Part shown: positions 36,501 through 47,543 of the stretch, one piece after another
Layout: every line of letters begins with the position of its first letter
Position numbering within the stretch: position 1 is the stretch's first letter
NCBI GenBank assembly: GCA_964017195.1
Contig: OZ024889.1
Span: 54,158,711-54,222,710 of the forward strand
Source: Siderastrea radians
Lineage: Eukaryota > Cnidaria > Anthozoa > Scleractinia > Rhizangiidae
DNA: 64,000 nt
Direction of reading: 5' to 3'
The notes under the pieces: generated by a model
What the model was told of the DNA's origin: nothing
The model's database searches: none
What the model saw: only the letters and a program-made list of their open reading frames with translations
Translations under genes and position numbers: made by a program

Positions 36501-39047
36501 TTTAAAAAAGGAATGCCATTGAAGAGTACTGCTCTTAATCCCTGGGAATCATCCTCAGACTCTAACGTTACATGTCAACCACCTTGTGCAGCTCATTAAA
36601 CAGCACCACAAGTACTGCTCAGTCACTTTGTATGCTCACATTTGAGGAGTTTATGTACAGAATCAAAAGTAGTAGTAAGCCCCACTTCACAGGTTTAACT
36701 CTTGGAATTGGAAGGGTAAGGCTATTATAACAGCGGCAGAAGTGTCACGTTGGGAAGAATTTTTTGCTAAGGTAATCATTTCAAACTCAATGTAAAACGA
36801 AAAGTCTGTTTACTTGGCCAAAACCAAATTAGTTGGCATAAAGTGGGAGAATTTGTTCAATTTAAGACAGTTGCTCTTTCTATGAGTTCCCTTGTTCTAC
36901 GTGAGTGCTTGATCATCCATCGTGGTTGTATTATTAGGAGTAGAAAGGATATGAATTTTTTAGAGCACCAATATTTATTCGAGGAACTACATCAAGGGAT
37001 ACCTTAAGTTTTGAGCAAGCTGTAAAGAAATTGAGAGCAGCCCAGGAATTAGTAATTCCAAATCAAAATGTCAAGATCAAATTCTGGTCACAGGTCCCTA
37101 TAAATATCTTTTCAGACTTGTTTCTACTAAATGGGAGAATTTGTTTCACTTGAGACGAATGCTCCCTTTTTAACATACTTTTCTCTTGACTTAACAGCTT
37201 GACTATGCTTGTCATAACAACTGAATTACAAGGATAGTTAAGATTCTACTAATTAAAAAGATCATTGACTTTTAAGCCTTAGGGGTTTTAATTTAAGACA
37301 ATTCATACACTGTATTAGTGTAGAACTGATTAAGTTGGTTTTATACACGCTAGATTGGCAAGGGATATTTTTTTTCCCATTTGCAAATTGAAATTCCAGA
37401 GTGAGCTGACATGCGGCTCTCATTTTGTCCAGTTTTTTGGGGAAGGGGTGCGTGTGTGTGAACGGGTCCTTGGGACCTACAGTGCAACAATTCAGGCGAC
37501 GGTGCTTGTCAAGAGAGGTTAGACGCTTACCTCCTGCATGTTTCTCATGTATCTCATATCATTAAATACAAACCTTTGCTTTTCGTCTTGTAACCTGCTT
37601 TGGTCGTTACTCTAAATGGCCTTGATGTTACATTTCCTGTCAAGCCTGAACTCAACTCCACTGAAATTACCAGTTGCCATTTATTTCTTTGCATGACATC
37701 TGCCTTTTCTAACCAGTAGACTGGATGTCCGTCTTCTGTTTTGTACACTGAACCAAGGTCTACTTCGACAACTCGACGTCTCGTGTCAATTTGTAGAGTA
37801 TTTACATGTACTTCTACGGGACCTACACATTCAAAAGTTTACTATTAAAAGACGTGATAGAGATAAGTAAACATACTTTGCTTAGCATCGAAAGTACAGT
37901 TACGTGTAAAATAATTTGTTTGGAGTCAGTGTTGCCACAACAGGTCACAGTTCTGTTAAAACACTTAAATAATGCAATCTTATAAATTTACTACCATAAT
38001 ATTTGAACAATATACGGCAACGTGTAGAGTCAAAGAAGATGCTTACAAAATAAGCAGAGATCTGAAGCAAACCGATTTTCCTGAGTGGCCTACCTGTGGT
38101 GTCGTGTGTCCTAATCGCAGCCTCGGGACACCTCTGAGTGTAAGCTCGAACGTTGGTGATTTCGTCAGATGCTTGCATCACCACAGTTACTTTCGAGTCC
38201 TCCAAGGGATATTCTAAGCCTTTAAGAGTTTTTTTCACCTTTTTGTTGTAAACGTCCTTTAGGTCCATTATCTGAACTTCTATCACAACCTCAGGAACCT
38301 TGTTTAACAACTCAAGTCTAGTCACCATTTTGGCGTCCACGTTTTCTATAACAATAACATAAACATATGCAGCAACTCTTGGTAGCTCTGTTACATTGCT
38401 AGCGTTCAAAATATGTCTTCGTGAAAGCTGTAGGTTTCCAGAGCTAGGTTTGATTTTTCCGTTAAAACTTAAACAACTGTGTTAATTGATTTCGCTTAGT
38501 GCAGGATACCGTTTATTGCAGACCTAGAAATGAGACTTGATCTATATCAAGAACACAGATGAATTGGAGACAATATTAATCCATACAAAATTTCTGTTGT
38601 TTGTCGAAAGGTGTATATGAATAGGCTGCGATCTCGGTCTCCTTCCCTCGTGCAAACATGTGAGATTCTCATCCAACAGTTTCCTTTGATTTTTTCTTTG
38701 CGAGAAATTCAAAAGAGATCCTAATCCTAAACATGTACTAACTGAGCCGATCAGTCGGCCGAATGGTAACATAGAAAGCGCTTGTCGTTTTAAAATGGTA
38801 ATTATTGAAGCTAAAGACATCGCGTAAAGTGTATACCCAGTCTAATTTTATCCTGTCTCGGTTTATTCCACGGCGGTGATCCATTCAAAATCCCCCTGGT
38901 TGGCAAAAAGCAGTTAAACGCATTTTCCTCTGTCTCTTTAAGTGGTCCTTCAGCACCTAAACATGCCAATTCCAGCTTAGACTGAATAAACTCGTCAATG
39001 TCGTTGAGGTTTTCTTCCAGTTCGGGATCGGTGAGTGAGAAGCTCAT
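33595..39047 (-). pseudogene. Copy C: six-exon family gene, probably disabled or alternatively spliced
   Basis: Exons on the minus strand: 39047-38837, 38345-38094, 37824-37574, 34958-34836, 34625-34447, 33921-33595. The usual exon 1 donor (CCAG|GTCAG in A and B) reads CCGAGACAG here. A GTATAC 21 bp further downstream keeps phase 1 and would be used instead. Exon 3 has an extra TA (AAATATACT where others have AAATAC), giving an early stop. Because exon 3 is a symmetric phase 1-1 exon, skipping it would restore the frame. Exon 6 keeps C-x2-C-x12-H-x5-C but stops after EKERNGI, about 10 residues short, losing the SWKDCLSV end. Exons 2, 4, 5 and 6 are open. It may be a recent pseudogene or a gene with a shorter product; a sequence error in exon 3 is possible. 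Confidence 0.7.
34959..37573 (-). other. Intron 3 of copy C
   Basis: A stretch near 37060-37130 (AATTCTGGTCACAGGTCCCT) resembles intron 3 of A and B (2700-2750, 17680-17710). The rest is unassigned. No exon-like open frame with family similarity is seen. Confidence 0.45.
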
Positions 39048-39150
39048 TTTGGGCAAAAATCGATCTATGTGTTCTTCCTGAAGCACTGAATTTGCTTACA
39101 ATCCTCTCTTTAGGATCTATTTATGGTGCTTCATTTACGTACCTGCGGTC

Positions 39151-39186
39151 AGCACGTTTTATGCGCATGCCCCCACAAAGGAAGTG
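39151..39186 (-). promoter_or_regulatory. Candidate core promoter of copy C
   Basis: The minus strand reads ACTTCCTTTGTGGGGGCATG followed by CGCATAAAACGTGCT: the same ETS-like then NRF1-like module as A and B, about 110-120 bp before the ATG at 39047. Confidence 0.5.
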
Positions 39187-39599
39187 GTGAGACCCTGGAA
39201 TTCTTGAGGGCAATAAGTATTTGGGAGTCCACAAACCGTCATTCATAGTCGCGAAAGGGCCATTCTGAATCTTGTGAGATATTCTTGATTTACGAGATAT
39301 CTAGCACGAAAGCTTGTGAAGCTATAGAAAATGCTTTATCTAAGGATATTCTGAATATTTGCCAATTTCCGTTTACAACTAAGTCTTTAACAAGTCCAGA
39401 ATATCATGGAGGTCTTGAATGAATGCCATGGAGTTTTCTTAGAAACTGCTTCATGTCTACATTCTAAACAATAACTCAATGATGATTCTTTTCATATTTG
39501 TATGTTAAACTGAGGACACTAGACACGTTAAGCAACCGAATCTCTCTTTCTGGCCAGCTTAAGGGCCATCAAGATATTTGGAAGTGTAATTATTCCAGA

Positions 39600-39805
39600 G
39601 AAACCTTACTCAGTTTATCCTGACCTGTAGATTATTCCACAAGGGTGATCCATTCAAAAGCTCTCCACCAGGAAGCAGTTTAACGAATTTGTCTCTTATA
39701 GTGGCCCTTCAGAACTCGCATCTGTCAATCCCAGATGAGAGTAAATAGACTCACCAATGTTGTTGAAGTTTTCCTCCAATTCAGGATCGATCTTTGAGGA
39801 GAAGC
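39600..39805 (-). pseudogene. Decayed exon 1 of the family (minus-strand remnant 3)
   Basis: The minus strand reads IDPELEENFNNIGESIYSHL, matching IDPELEEKLNDIDEFIQSQ of copy B, followed by EGPL, an in-frame stop, and then sequence resembling the exon 1 end (GGATCACCCTTGTGGAATAA). The start codon region is altered. No other exon of this copy was found before unit D begins. Confidence 0.75.
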
Positions 39806-39809
39806 AAAA

Positions 39810-40235
39810 AGCTGCCTGCTGTTCCCATAAGGGCCCTTTAGCGACAAAGAAGGACAATATCGGATTTGGTCCTTGCCTTGTAGCTAAAGGGCCGCTCTTG
39901 GATGAACGTAAAGCAGGATTATTCACTGATATCTAGACTGGAAAGCCATAGCATGAATGAACAAGAAAGAAAACACCCAGCGAAGAATATTGCCACCTTT
40001 CCGGGTCGGTGATTTAAGAGCTATAGTCCATTCACCGAAAGCCTCAAATTTCTGTCTGGGCTTACTTAGAAATTGTGTCATCATGACGGACTCTTATTTA
40101 ATAACAAAACTAGTTCACCCCGGAAGCAGTTTTAAAACTATGCTCTACTTTATAGTTACTGATAAGAGAAGCCAAGGACACGGGTTACGTAAAGCATACA
40201 AGTTATGCTCTTTGGCCTGTTTATAGGGGGTGAAC
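39810..40235. other. Spacer between the exon 1 relic and the D/E duplication
   Basis: No gene or repeat was recognised. It marks the switch from the minus-strand copy C region to the plus-strand D/E/F region. Confidence 0.35.
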
Positions 40236-40603
40236 AACTAGTATAAATCGATGTAAACGTCATGAAAAAAAGGAACTTTCCCTTCAGTGGCGGCGAATTA
40301 ATACTCGCCAACCAATTCAAAATACGGTTGCTATTGTGACGGTTCCCGAACGACGACTGCGCGCTTTCTGTAGGTAAGGAATTCACTCTAACTGCCGTTT
40401 ATTTACCCCGTTACAGTCTAGTTAACGCAGGGGTTACCGAATATCACTGGTGAAAAGCTTGCATATTTAAGTCCCTTCTACAAATTATGATTGACGCAGC
40501 GGCGTATTAACACTTAAGACCATTATACATTATTCTGTTAAGTTTTCTTGTCCTTCTTCTATATTTGTGAGTGGCGAAAAATTTTATTCAAAATCTGTGA
40601 CAC

Positions 40604-40695
40604 GTAGCCCGCGAACGCAGACGTATTTCCGGCAGTCGAAAAAAACAAAACAAAACAAAACGACAGCCGGAAATACGTCTGCGCTCGCAGGCTAC
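40604..40695. mobile_element. 92-bp MITE with 7-bp target duplication
   Basis: The 30-nt terminal inverted repeats start GTAGCC and contain GCAGACGTATTTCCGGC; the loop is AAAACAAAACAAAAC. GTGACAC flanks both ends (40597-40603 and 40696-40702). The matching site in unit 2 (about 45160) lacks the element, so it inserted after, or was lost from one copy since, the tandem duplication. Confidence 0.85.
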
Positions 40696-42590
40696 GTGAC
40701 ACGCGAAATACGTGAAATTGAAATAAGATACGGAAAGTGGAATTTGAGAGCAGTCGCGCAGAAGTACAGTATGTAAACATACGTCACGTATCTACACCTA
40801 AAACATACCTTTCTTGCTTCCCGGTCGAACAAGCTATAAAACCCTGTCTTCCTAAACATCTGTTGTCAAACAAATTTGTTTAACATCCTTTCTGTGGGAA
40901 ACGAACACAAGAAGCCGGTCACAAGTGTGAGTTGCCAAAGAGTTCATTTACCATCGGAAAAAGTGCTTGAGGGTTGCGTAATCGACAGGAAGTGTAAAAT
41001 CAGGTCACGCGAAAAAAGTTTTGAAAAATACCAAAATGTGATAAAACGCATCCTAACATCAGACAGTTACCAGTTTGAGATCTTAGATGTTGTTGAACAA
41101 ATTTGCTTATTATTATTTTGGACTGTGCACTGTTTTTGTACCAGCGTTGAATATGCAAAAGTTGTATCGCGTGACTTGTGTTTACAGTTTCCTTTCGATT
41201 GCGTAAGCCATTGGGTGCATTAATATGCATGTGACTGAATATACATGTTTTGATAGCCTATTTCTAACCTGAGTATCAGGCCTTCCCTTGGGAGCCTATT
41301 TTAGCTGGAAAAAGTTCATTCATGAACAGGACTCCTTTACCACTCACAAATATTCAAATCACAAACACAACAACAATAGGAACTTTGTAATTTTATCATT
41401 GTCAGTGATAAGGTGTGTTTGAGAACAACAGGTCTTTTTTCGTGGGCAATAACGACCTGGTTGTTTGCGGCGGGAATCACTGTAAAATCATGAATTTAAC
41501 TGTTGCAGAGTGGTGTTCAGTGAAGGTATGAAGCAGCTGAAGTTTGAGCCCTTGAGCTTAAGTAGAATTTAAAGCCCAGACAGTCATCTTTAATTTTGTA
41601 AACAGAACTCAAATATACACAGTCGTTGTTGCGTGACGATCACTTCGAATCCCTGCGTGGGTGTTTGAGGCCAGACAAAACAAGGCAAATTGACTTCTGC
41701 TTTTGCACTTCCTCTGTCCAACCTCGAATCGGCGTCTTAACGGCGCTCTTGACGGGTTTCACGTATTTGTGGCTATCCCGGAACAAGGGCATTCACGAAT
41801 AGGAAGTTCAGTGAACTCTTTCGCAATTCACAGTTGATACAATTAAAAAATGAAATACAATCAAACAGGAAATGAATACGGTATGAACTGAATTATATCA
41901 AATGGTCTGCTTCAGTGTTACCAGTCTGGTTGTTTCATCAAGAATTTTTTCTCTGTGATCTTTATATTTGCTCACATATAAAATGATTTTGAAAAAGCTG
42001 TCGTCTGTAATAGCGAAAGTATAATTGCTTTTTAATATCTTTACTTCCGGCGTGTACAAAAATTGACCCTATTATTTTTTATTTTTAGACACTAAGCAAT
42101 CTTTCGTGCTACTTGTCTTGCAACAAAATTTCAACAGGGTTTGCGCGAAAAAATTGCTTTCGCTGTTCCGTGCCAAGATGCACGTAACTTTGCCCAGTGT
42201 AACACCTTCATTGAAATCTGCTCACATTTTTCTTATTCTGGAATAATTTTTGCAGGCCCAATACGGGGACTAAAAATCTTCTGGAGAAAAATAAATGAAT
42301 AAAAACATTTCAAAAGAACTTGGAGATGTATAACAGTTTTCGCCTTCGGCTTTGCTGGGCAGTTAAGTTGTTACGAATACAGTCTGGTTTCGGTTCGTCG
42401 AAATTTGCATGTGAAAGATTGCAATTACATTCTCAACTATATTTTAAAGCTTTTTCTACTTTTCCTTGCTAGAACTTGGAAACTTGGATAAGCCCACTTT
42501 GGGTTGAATAAATCTCCGTTTGTAGCTGATTAGATTTACTTCCTATCACATGCCCATCCTCACAAATCGTATCGCAAGGCCAAGGGAACA

Positions 42591-42665
42591 ACTTCCTCTC
42601 GCGTGACACTAATGTATTTGACGTCTGGTGGGTGTTCGCGTGTTACGTTTATTGACTCATAAAAG
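42591..42665 (+). promoter_or_regulatory. Candidate core promoter of D
   Basis: ACTTCCTCTC (ETS-like) at 42591, then ATTTGACGTC (CRE-like) at about 42616, then TGACTCA (AP-1-like, 42653-42659) overlapping CATAAAAG (TATA-like), about 90 bp before the ATG. The GCATGCGCA motif of A, B and C is absent. Confidence 0.45.
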
Positions 42666-42745
42666 CCGAGGGCGCGATAGATAGTATGGATCTCAAACAG
42701 TTCAATGTTCCATGAGGAGAACACAAGTCAACATTTGCCCCCAAA

Positions 42746-43308
42746 ATGAGCTGGCCACGGGTCGATGCTTTCTTGGAAGAAAAGCTTAATGACATTGACG
42801 AGTTTATTCAGTCCGAACTGGGTTTTGAGCCTCTCGCGGCGTTAGCGCCACTTACAGCTGCAGAAGTAAACAGTTTAAGTAGCTTTATGCAAACTCAGGA
42901 GTTGGTGAATGGACGACCTAACACTCCAAGTAAGAATATTAAACCTGTCGTTAGTTTGTAACGTTGTCTAGGCACCACCCGCTACATCTGATGATTTATT
43001 GATAGCAAACGAGAGAAGGAGTAGATGGCCATGTGCTCTCGAGAGTCCGGCAGTCATGGACACTGAGGGTGAGACATTACCTGTCGTGTTCCCTTATGAG
43101 AATTCTACAAACTAAAACTCGGTAAGAGCTATACTGAGAGTATCAAGAATAAAAGGCGAATCAGGTCAAGTAAATTGTGACCAAACAAATATCGCTCTCT
43201 CCCGTTTGACCGGTGCTAAATACGTATTGCTCTATAATGCAGGTTTTGTAACTGCGAACACGTAACCTGAGTTAGTGATGACACTTACCTTTTTATGCGC
43301 CAAAAAAA

Positions 43309-43339
<31 letters not shown>

Positions 43340-44380
43340 CAAATACACGGCTGTATTATCTTTTTTACAAGGAATAGAGGGTCTTCACTTGTCGTGAAAC
43401 AAAAATGCCGTATTATATTGTCTATTGTCTCGCGATTTTGTTATTTTTTTTTATCTTGATACTGTTAACGTTGTTTTGTTGGCCCACGATTGCCAAAAGA
43501 CATCAATACCTTTAGTTGTTTTAGCTTTACTACAGGAATAAAGGAACTTCTCAAAACCTTTAACTTTCGCAAAGTCATCGCTTACATTGGATAATTTTAC
43601 ATATTTCCAGTAAGTCATGCAAATGTAAGTATCATTGTTACAGAAAACGTGAACGACAACGAGGCAACTTGTCCTAATTCATCAATTAAGGCTCCTGAAG
43701 TTGAAATAGAAGTCCAAATAATGGATCTAAAAGATGTTTACAACAAGAAGATGGAGAAAACTCTTGAAGGATTAGAATATCACTTGGAAGACTCTGAAGT
43801 AACTGTTGTGGTGCAAGCATCTGAGGAAATCACCAGCGTTCGAGCTTATACTCAGAGGTGCTCCGAGGCTGCGATTAGGACACACGACACTTTAGGTAGG
43901 CTACTACAACTTTACCCATGTTATGCCGGCATATTTTCATCAGCATCGTAAAACACTGACGATCATTTGGTTACAACTTACAATATTGAACTTTCTGTTG
44001 AGTGCATGTCTCAATGTATTATATACAGCCACGTCATGGCGTCCTTTTGTAACTGGGTGCAGTCTCGGCGTTAGTGAAGCTGTGTTATCTTTATCTTGTC
44101 TTTTAAAAGTAATCTGCTTAAACTGTAGGTCCCGTTGAACTAGATGTAAATACTCTACAAAGTGACGCGACGCGTCAAGTGGTCACTGTGGATCTTGGCT
44201 CAGTGTACAAAACAGAAGATGGGCATCCAGTCTACTGGCTTGAAAAGGCAGACGTCATGCAAAGGAATAAATGGGAACTGGTAATCACAGTGGAGTTCAG
44301 TTCAGGCTTGACGGGAAATGTAACATCAAGACCATTTAGAGTTACAACCAAAGCAGGTTACAAGATGAGAAGGAATGGAG
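42746..44380 (+). CDS. Copy D: 5' half gene (exons 1-3) of the family
   Basis: Exons 42746-42929, 43644-43895 and 44129-44380 are open with correct GT/AG borders and phase 1 throughout. Exon 1 reads MSWPRVDAFLEEKLNDIDEF then an alanine-rich FEPLAALAPLTAAEV. Exons 2-3 are almost the same as in E; differences include MEKTLEGLEYHLED for MKKTLEGLEYRLED. No exon 4, 5 or 6 lies between 44380 and the start of E. Its last donor is phase 1, so splicing to exon 4 of E at 49865 (skipping E exons 1-3) would give an in-frame 452-residue protein with a slightly different head. Without that, the transcript would run into intron and stop shortly (after FFMIKIYPT). It could be an alternative 5' cassette of E or a partial duplicate. 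Confidence 0.7.
43302..43340. repeat. Poly(A) and (AC)n tract in intron 1 of D
   Basis: 24 A bases are followed by ACACAC repeats. The counterpart in E (48115-48150) is shorter and interrupted by GG and G. Confidence 0.9.
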
Positions 44381-44422
44381 GTTTGTTTTTTATGATTAAG
44401 ATTTATCCAACGTGACGTAATG

Positions 44423-44610
44423 CAGGGGCGGACCCAGGAATCTCTGAAAGGGGGGGTTGTACACTATTGTAGTAACCTTTAACGCCAATGGTGTGGAAGG
44501 CGACACACCATTGGCCACCATTTAGGAAGAATCAAATAAAATAACAAAAAAACAATGCTGCTCAAAGGGGGGTTGCAACCCCCTCAACCCCTCCCCTGGA
44601 TCCGCCTCTG
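44423..44610. mobile_element. 188-bp foldback element with TAATG target duplication
   Basis: The ends CAGGGGCGGACCCAGGA and TCCCCTGGATCCGCCTCTG are imperfect inverted repeats of a type common in animal MITEs. TAATG is duplicated at 44418-44422 and 44611-44615. The paralogous site after E exon 3 (about 49247-49252) is empty. Confidence 0.85.
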
Positions 44611-45609
44611 TAATGTAGTGACTTACTGACCCTGTAATCTCCGGTAAATGCTAGGTGTTTGCTTATTAGAGGTATCCGCTTATGGGCGGAATAAGAATGA
44701 ACCTTTACTTTGGAAGTGGAGTCTTTAATTGAAATTAGCATCCCTCGCAGAGTTTCCAATGTAATTTGATTAAAAATGTGTTTTCTTAAGTTCTATTAAA
44801 TCGATATAAACGTCATGAAAAAAAGTAACTTTCCCTTCAGTGGCGGCGAATTAATACTCGTCAACCAATTCAAATTACGGTTGCTATTGTGACGGTTCAC
44901 GAACGACGACTGCACACTTTCTATATCTAAGGTTTTCACCCTAAATGCCGTTTGTTTACCCCGTTTCAGTCCAGTTAACGTAGGGGTTATACCGCATATC
45001 ACTGGTGAAAAGCTCGCTTATTGAAGTCCCTACGAATTATGATTGACACAGCGGCGTATTAACACTTTAGACCATTATACATTATTCTGTTAAGTTTTCT
45101 TGTCCTTCTTCTATATTTGTGAGTGGCGAAAACTTTTCTTCAAAATCCTTTCCTTGGCACGCGAAATACGTGAAATTGAAATAAGATACGGAGAGTGGAA
45201 TCTGAGAGCAGTCGCGCAGAAGTACAGTATGTAAACAGACGTCACGTATCTACATCCAAAACATACGAATAAACAGTAGGCTCACAAAACATAACTTTCT
45301 TGCTTCCCGGTCGAACAAACTTTAAAATTCTGTTTTCCTAAATATTTGTCGTCAAAACAATTTGTATAACATCCCTTCTGTGGGAAAACAAACACAAGAA
45401 TCCGGTCACAAATGTGAGTTGCGAAAGAGTTCATTTACCATCGGAAAAAGTGCTTGAGGGTTGCGTAATCGACAGGAAGTGCGATCGGGTTACGCGCAAA
45501 AAGTTTTAAAAAATACTAAAATGTGATAAAACGCATCCTAACGTCAGACAGTTACCAGTTTAAAATCTTAGATGTTGCTGAACAAGTTTGCTTATTATTA
45601 TTTTAGACT

Positions 45610-46205
45610 GTGCACTGTTTTTGTACCAGCGTTGAATATGTAAAAGTTGTATCGCGTGACTTGTGTTTACAGTTTCCTTTCGATTGCGTAACCGGTTGGA
45701 GACATTAATATGCATGTGACTGAATATACATGTTCTGATAGCCTATTTCTAACCTGAGTGTCAGGCCTTCCCTAGGGAGAGAAAGTGGAAAAGCCTGATA
45801 CTCAGGTTAGTCTATTTCAGCTGGAAGAAGCTCATTTATGAACAGGACTCCTTTACCACTCACAAATATTCAAATCACAAACACAACAACAAAAGGAGCT
45901 TTGTAATTTTATCATTGTCAGTGATAAGGTGTGTTTGAGGACAACAGGTCTTTTTTCGTGGGCACTGTTTTTGTAACAGAGTTGAATATGTAAAAGTTGT
46001 ATTGCGTGACTTGTGTTTACAGTTCCTTTATTGCGTAACCCATGGGAGACATTAATATGCATATGACCGAATATACAATGTTTTAATAGCCTATTTCTAA
46101 CCTGAGTGTCAGGCCTTTCCTAGGGAGAGAAAGGGAAAAAGCCTGATACTCAGGTTAGTCTATTTCAGCTGGAAGAAGCTCATTTATGAACAAGACTCCT
46201 TTACC
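45610..46205 (+). repeat. Local tandem duplication inside unit 2
   Basis: About 45610-45870 (ACTGTTTTTGTACCAGCGTT ... CCTTTACCACTCACAAATATTC) recurs at 45964-46215. Each copy contains a small hairpin, TAACCTGAGTGTCAGGC ... GCCTGATACTCAGGTTA. Unit 1 has only one copy, with half of the hairpin (41268-41290). Confidence 0.8.
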
Positions 46206-47390
46206 ACTCACAAATATTCGAATACGAAAACAAACTTTACAACATAGTCAAGTGCTCTTACGGTTGCTTTAGTGTACAAAAGGAACTTTTTAGTTTTATC
46301 ATTGTCAGTGATAAGGTATGTTTGAGAACGACAGGTCTTCTTTCGTGGGGCAATCACTGTAAATCATGAATTTAACTGTTTAAAGTTGTGTTCAGCCCTT
46401 GAGCTTAAGTAGAATTAAAGCCCAATCAATCATCTTTAATTTTGTAAAGAGAACTCAAATATACGCAGTCGCTGTTGCGTGACGGTCACTTCGTATCCCT
46501 GCGTGGGTGTTTGAGGTCAGACAAAACACGGCAAATTGACTTCTGCTTTTACACTTCCTCTGTCCAACCTCGAATCGGCGTCTTAACGGCGCTCTTGACA
46601 GGTTTCACGTATTTGTGGCTATCCCGGAACAAGAGCATTCACGAATAGGAAGTTCAGTGAGCTCTTTCGCAATTCACAGTTGATACAATTAAGAAATGAA
46701 AAAAAATGAAAGGGGAAATGAATACGGTATGTACTGAATTATATCAAATGGTCTGTTTCAGTGTTCCTGCCTGGTTGTTTAATTAAGAATTTTTTCTCCG
46801 TGATATTTACATTTGCTCACATAGAAAATGATTTTCAAAAAGCTGTCCTCTGTAATAGCAAGAGTATAATTGCTTTTTAATACCGTTACTTCCGGCGTGT
46901 ACAAAAACATTGTTCTTTTTTATTTTTAGACACTAAGCAATCTTTCGTGCTACTTGTCTTGCAACAAAATTTCAACAGAGTTTGCGCGAAAAAAATGCTT
47001 TCGCTTTTCCGTTCCAAGATTCACGTCTGCTCACATTTTTCTTATTCTGGAATAATTTTTGCAGGCCTAATACGGGGACTAAAAATCTTTTGGAGAAAAA
47101 TAAATGAATAAAAACATTTAAAAAGAACTTGGAAATGTATAACAGTTTTCACCTTCGGCTTTGCTGGGCAGTTAAGTTGTTACGAATACAGTCTGGTTTC
47201 GATTCGTCGAAATTTGCATGTGAAAGATTGCAATTACATTCTCAACTATATTTTTTCAGTTCCTTCCTAGAACTTGGAAACTTAAATAAACCCACTTTGG
47301 GTTGAATGAATCTCCGTTTGTAGCTGATTAGATTTACTTCCTTTCACATGCCTATCCCCACAAATCCGTATCGCAAGGCCAAGGAAACAA

Positions 47391-47464
47391 CTTCCTCTCG
47401 TATGACACTAATGTATTTGACGTCTGATGGTTGTTCACGTGTTAAGTTTATTGACTCATAAAAG
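47391..47464 (+). promoter_or_regulatory. Candidate core promoter of E
   Basis: The layout is that of D: CTTCCTCTCG at 47391, TTTGACGTCTGATGG, then TGACTCA (47452-47458) running into CATAAAAGCC, 86 bp before the ATG. AP-1, CRE and ETS assignments rest on consensus only. Confidence 0.45.
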
Positions 47465-47543
47465 CCGCGAGCGCGACAGACACTATGGATATCAAACAGT
47501 TCAATGTTCCGTGAGGAGAACACAAGTCAACATTTGCCCCAAA

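Larger units (their letters stand above)
40235..44790 (+). repeat. Tandem duplication, unit 1 (carries D)
   Basis: The unit starts at the word ACGTCATGAAAAAAAGGAAC (about 40255), contains the 5' flank, promoter and exons 1-3 of D, and ends where unit 2 starts (about 44795). Unit 2 (44795-49430) follows it in almost the same order. Differences are a foldback insertion at 40604-40695 and a second insertion at 44423-44610, both absent from unit 2. Confidence 0.9.
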
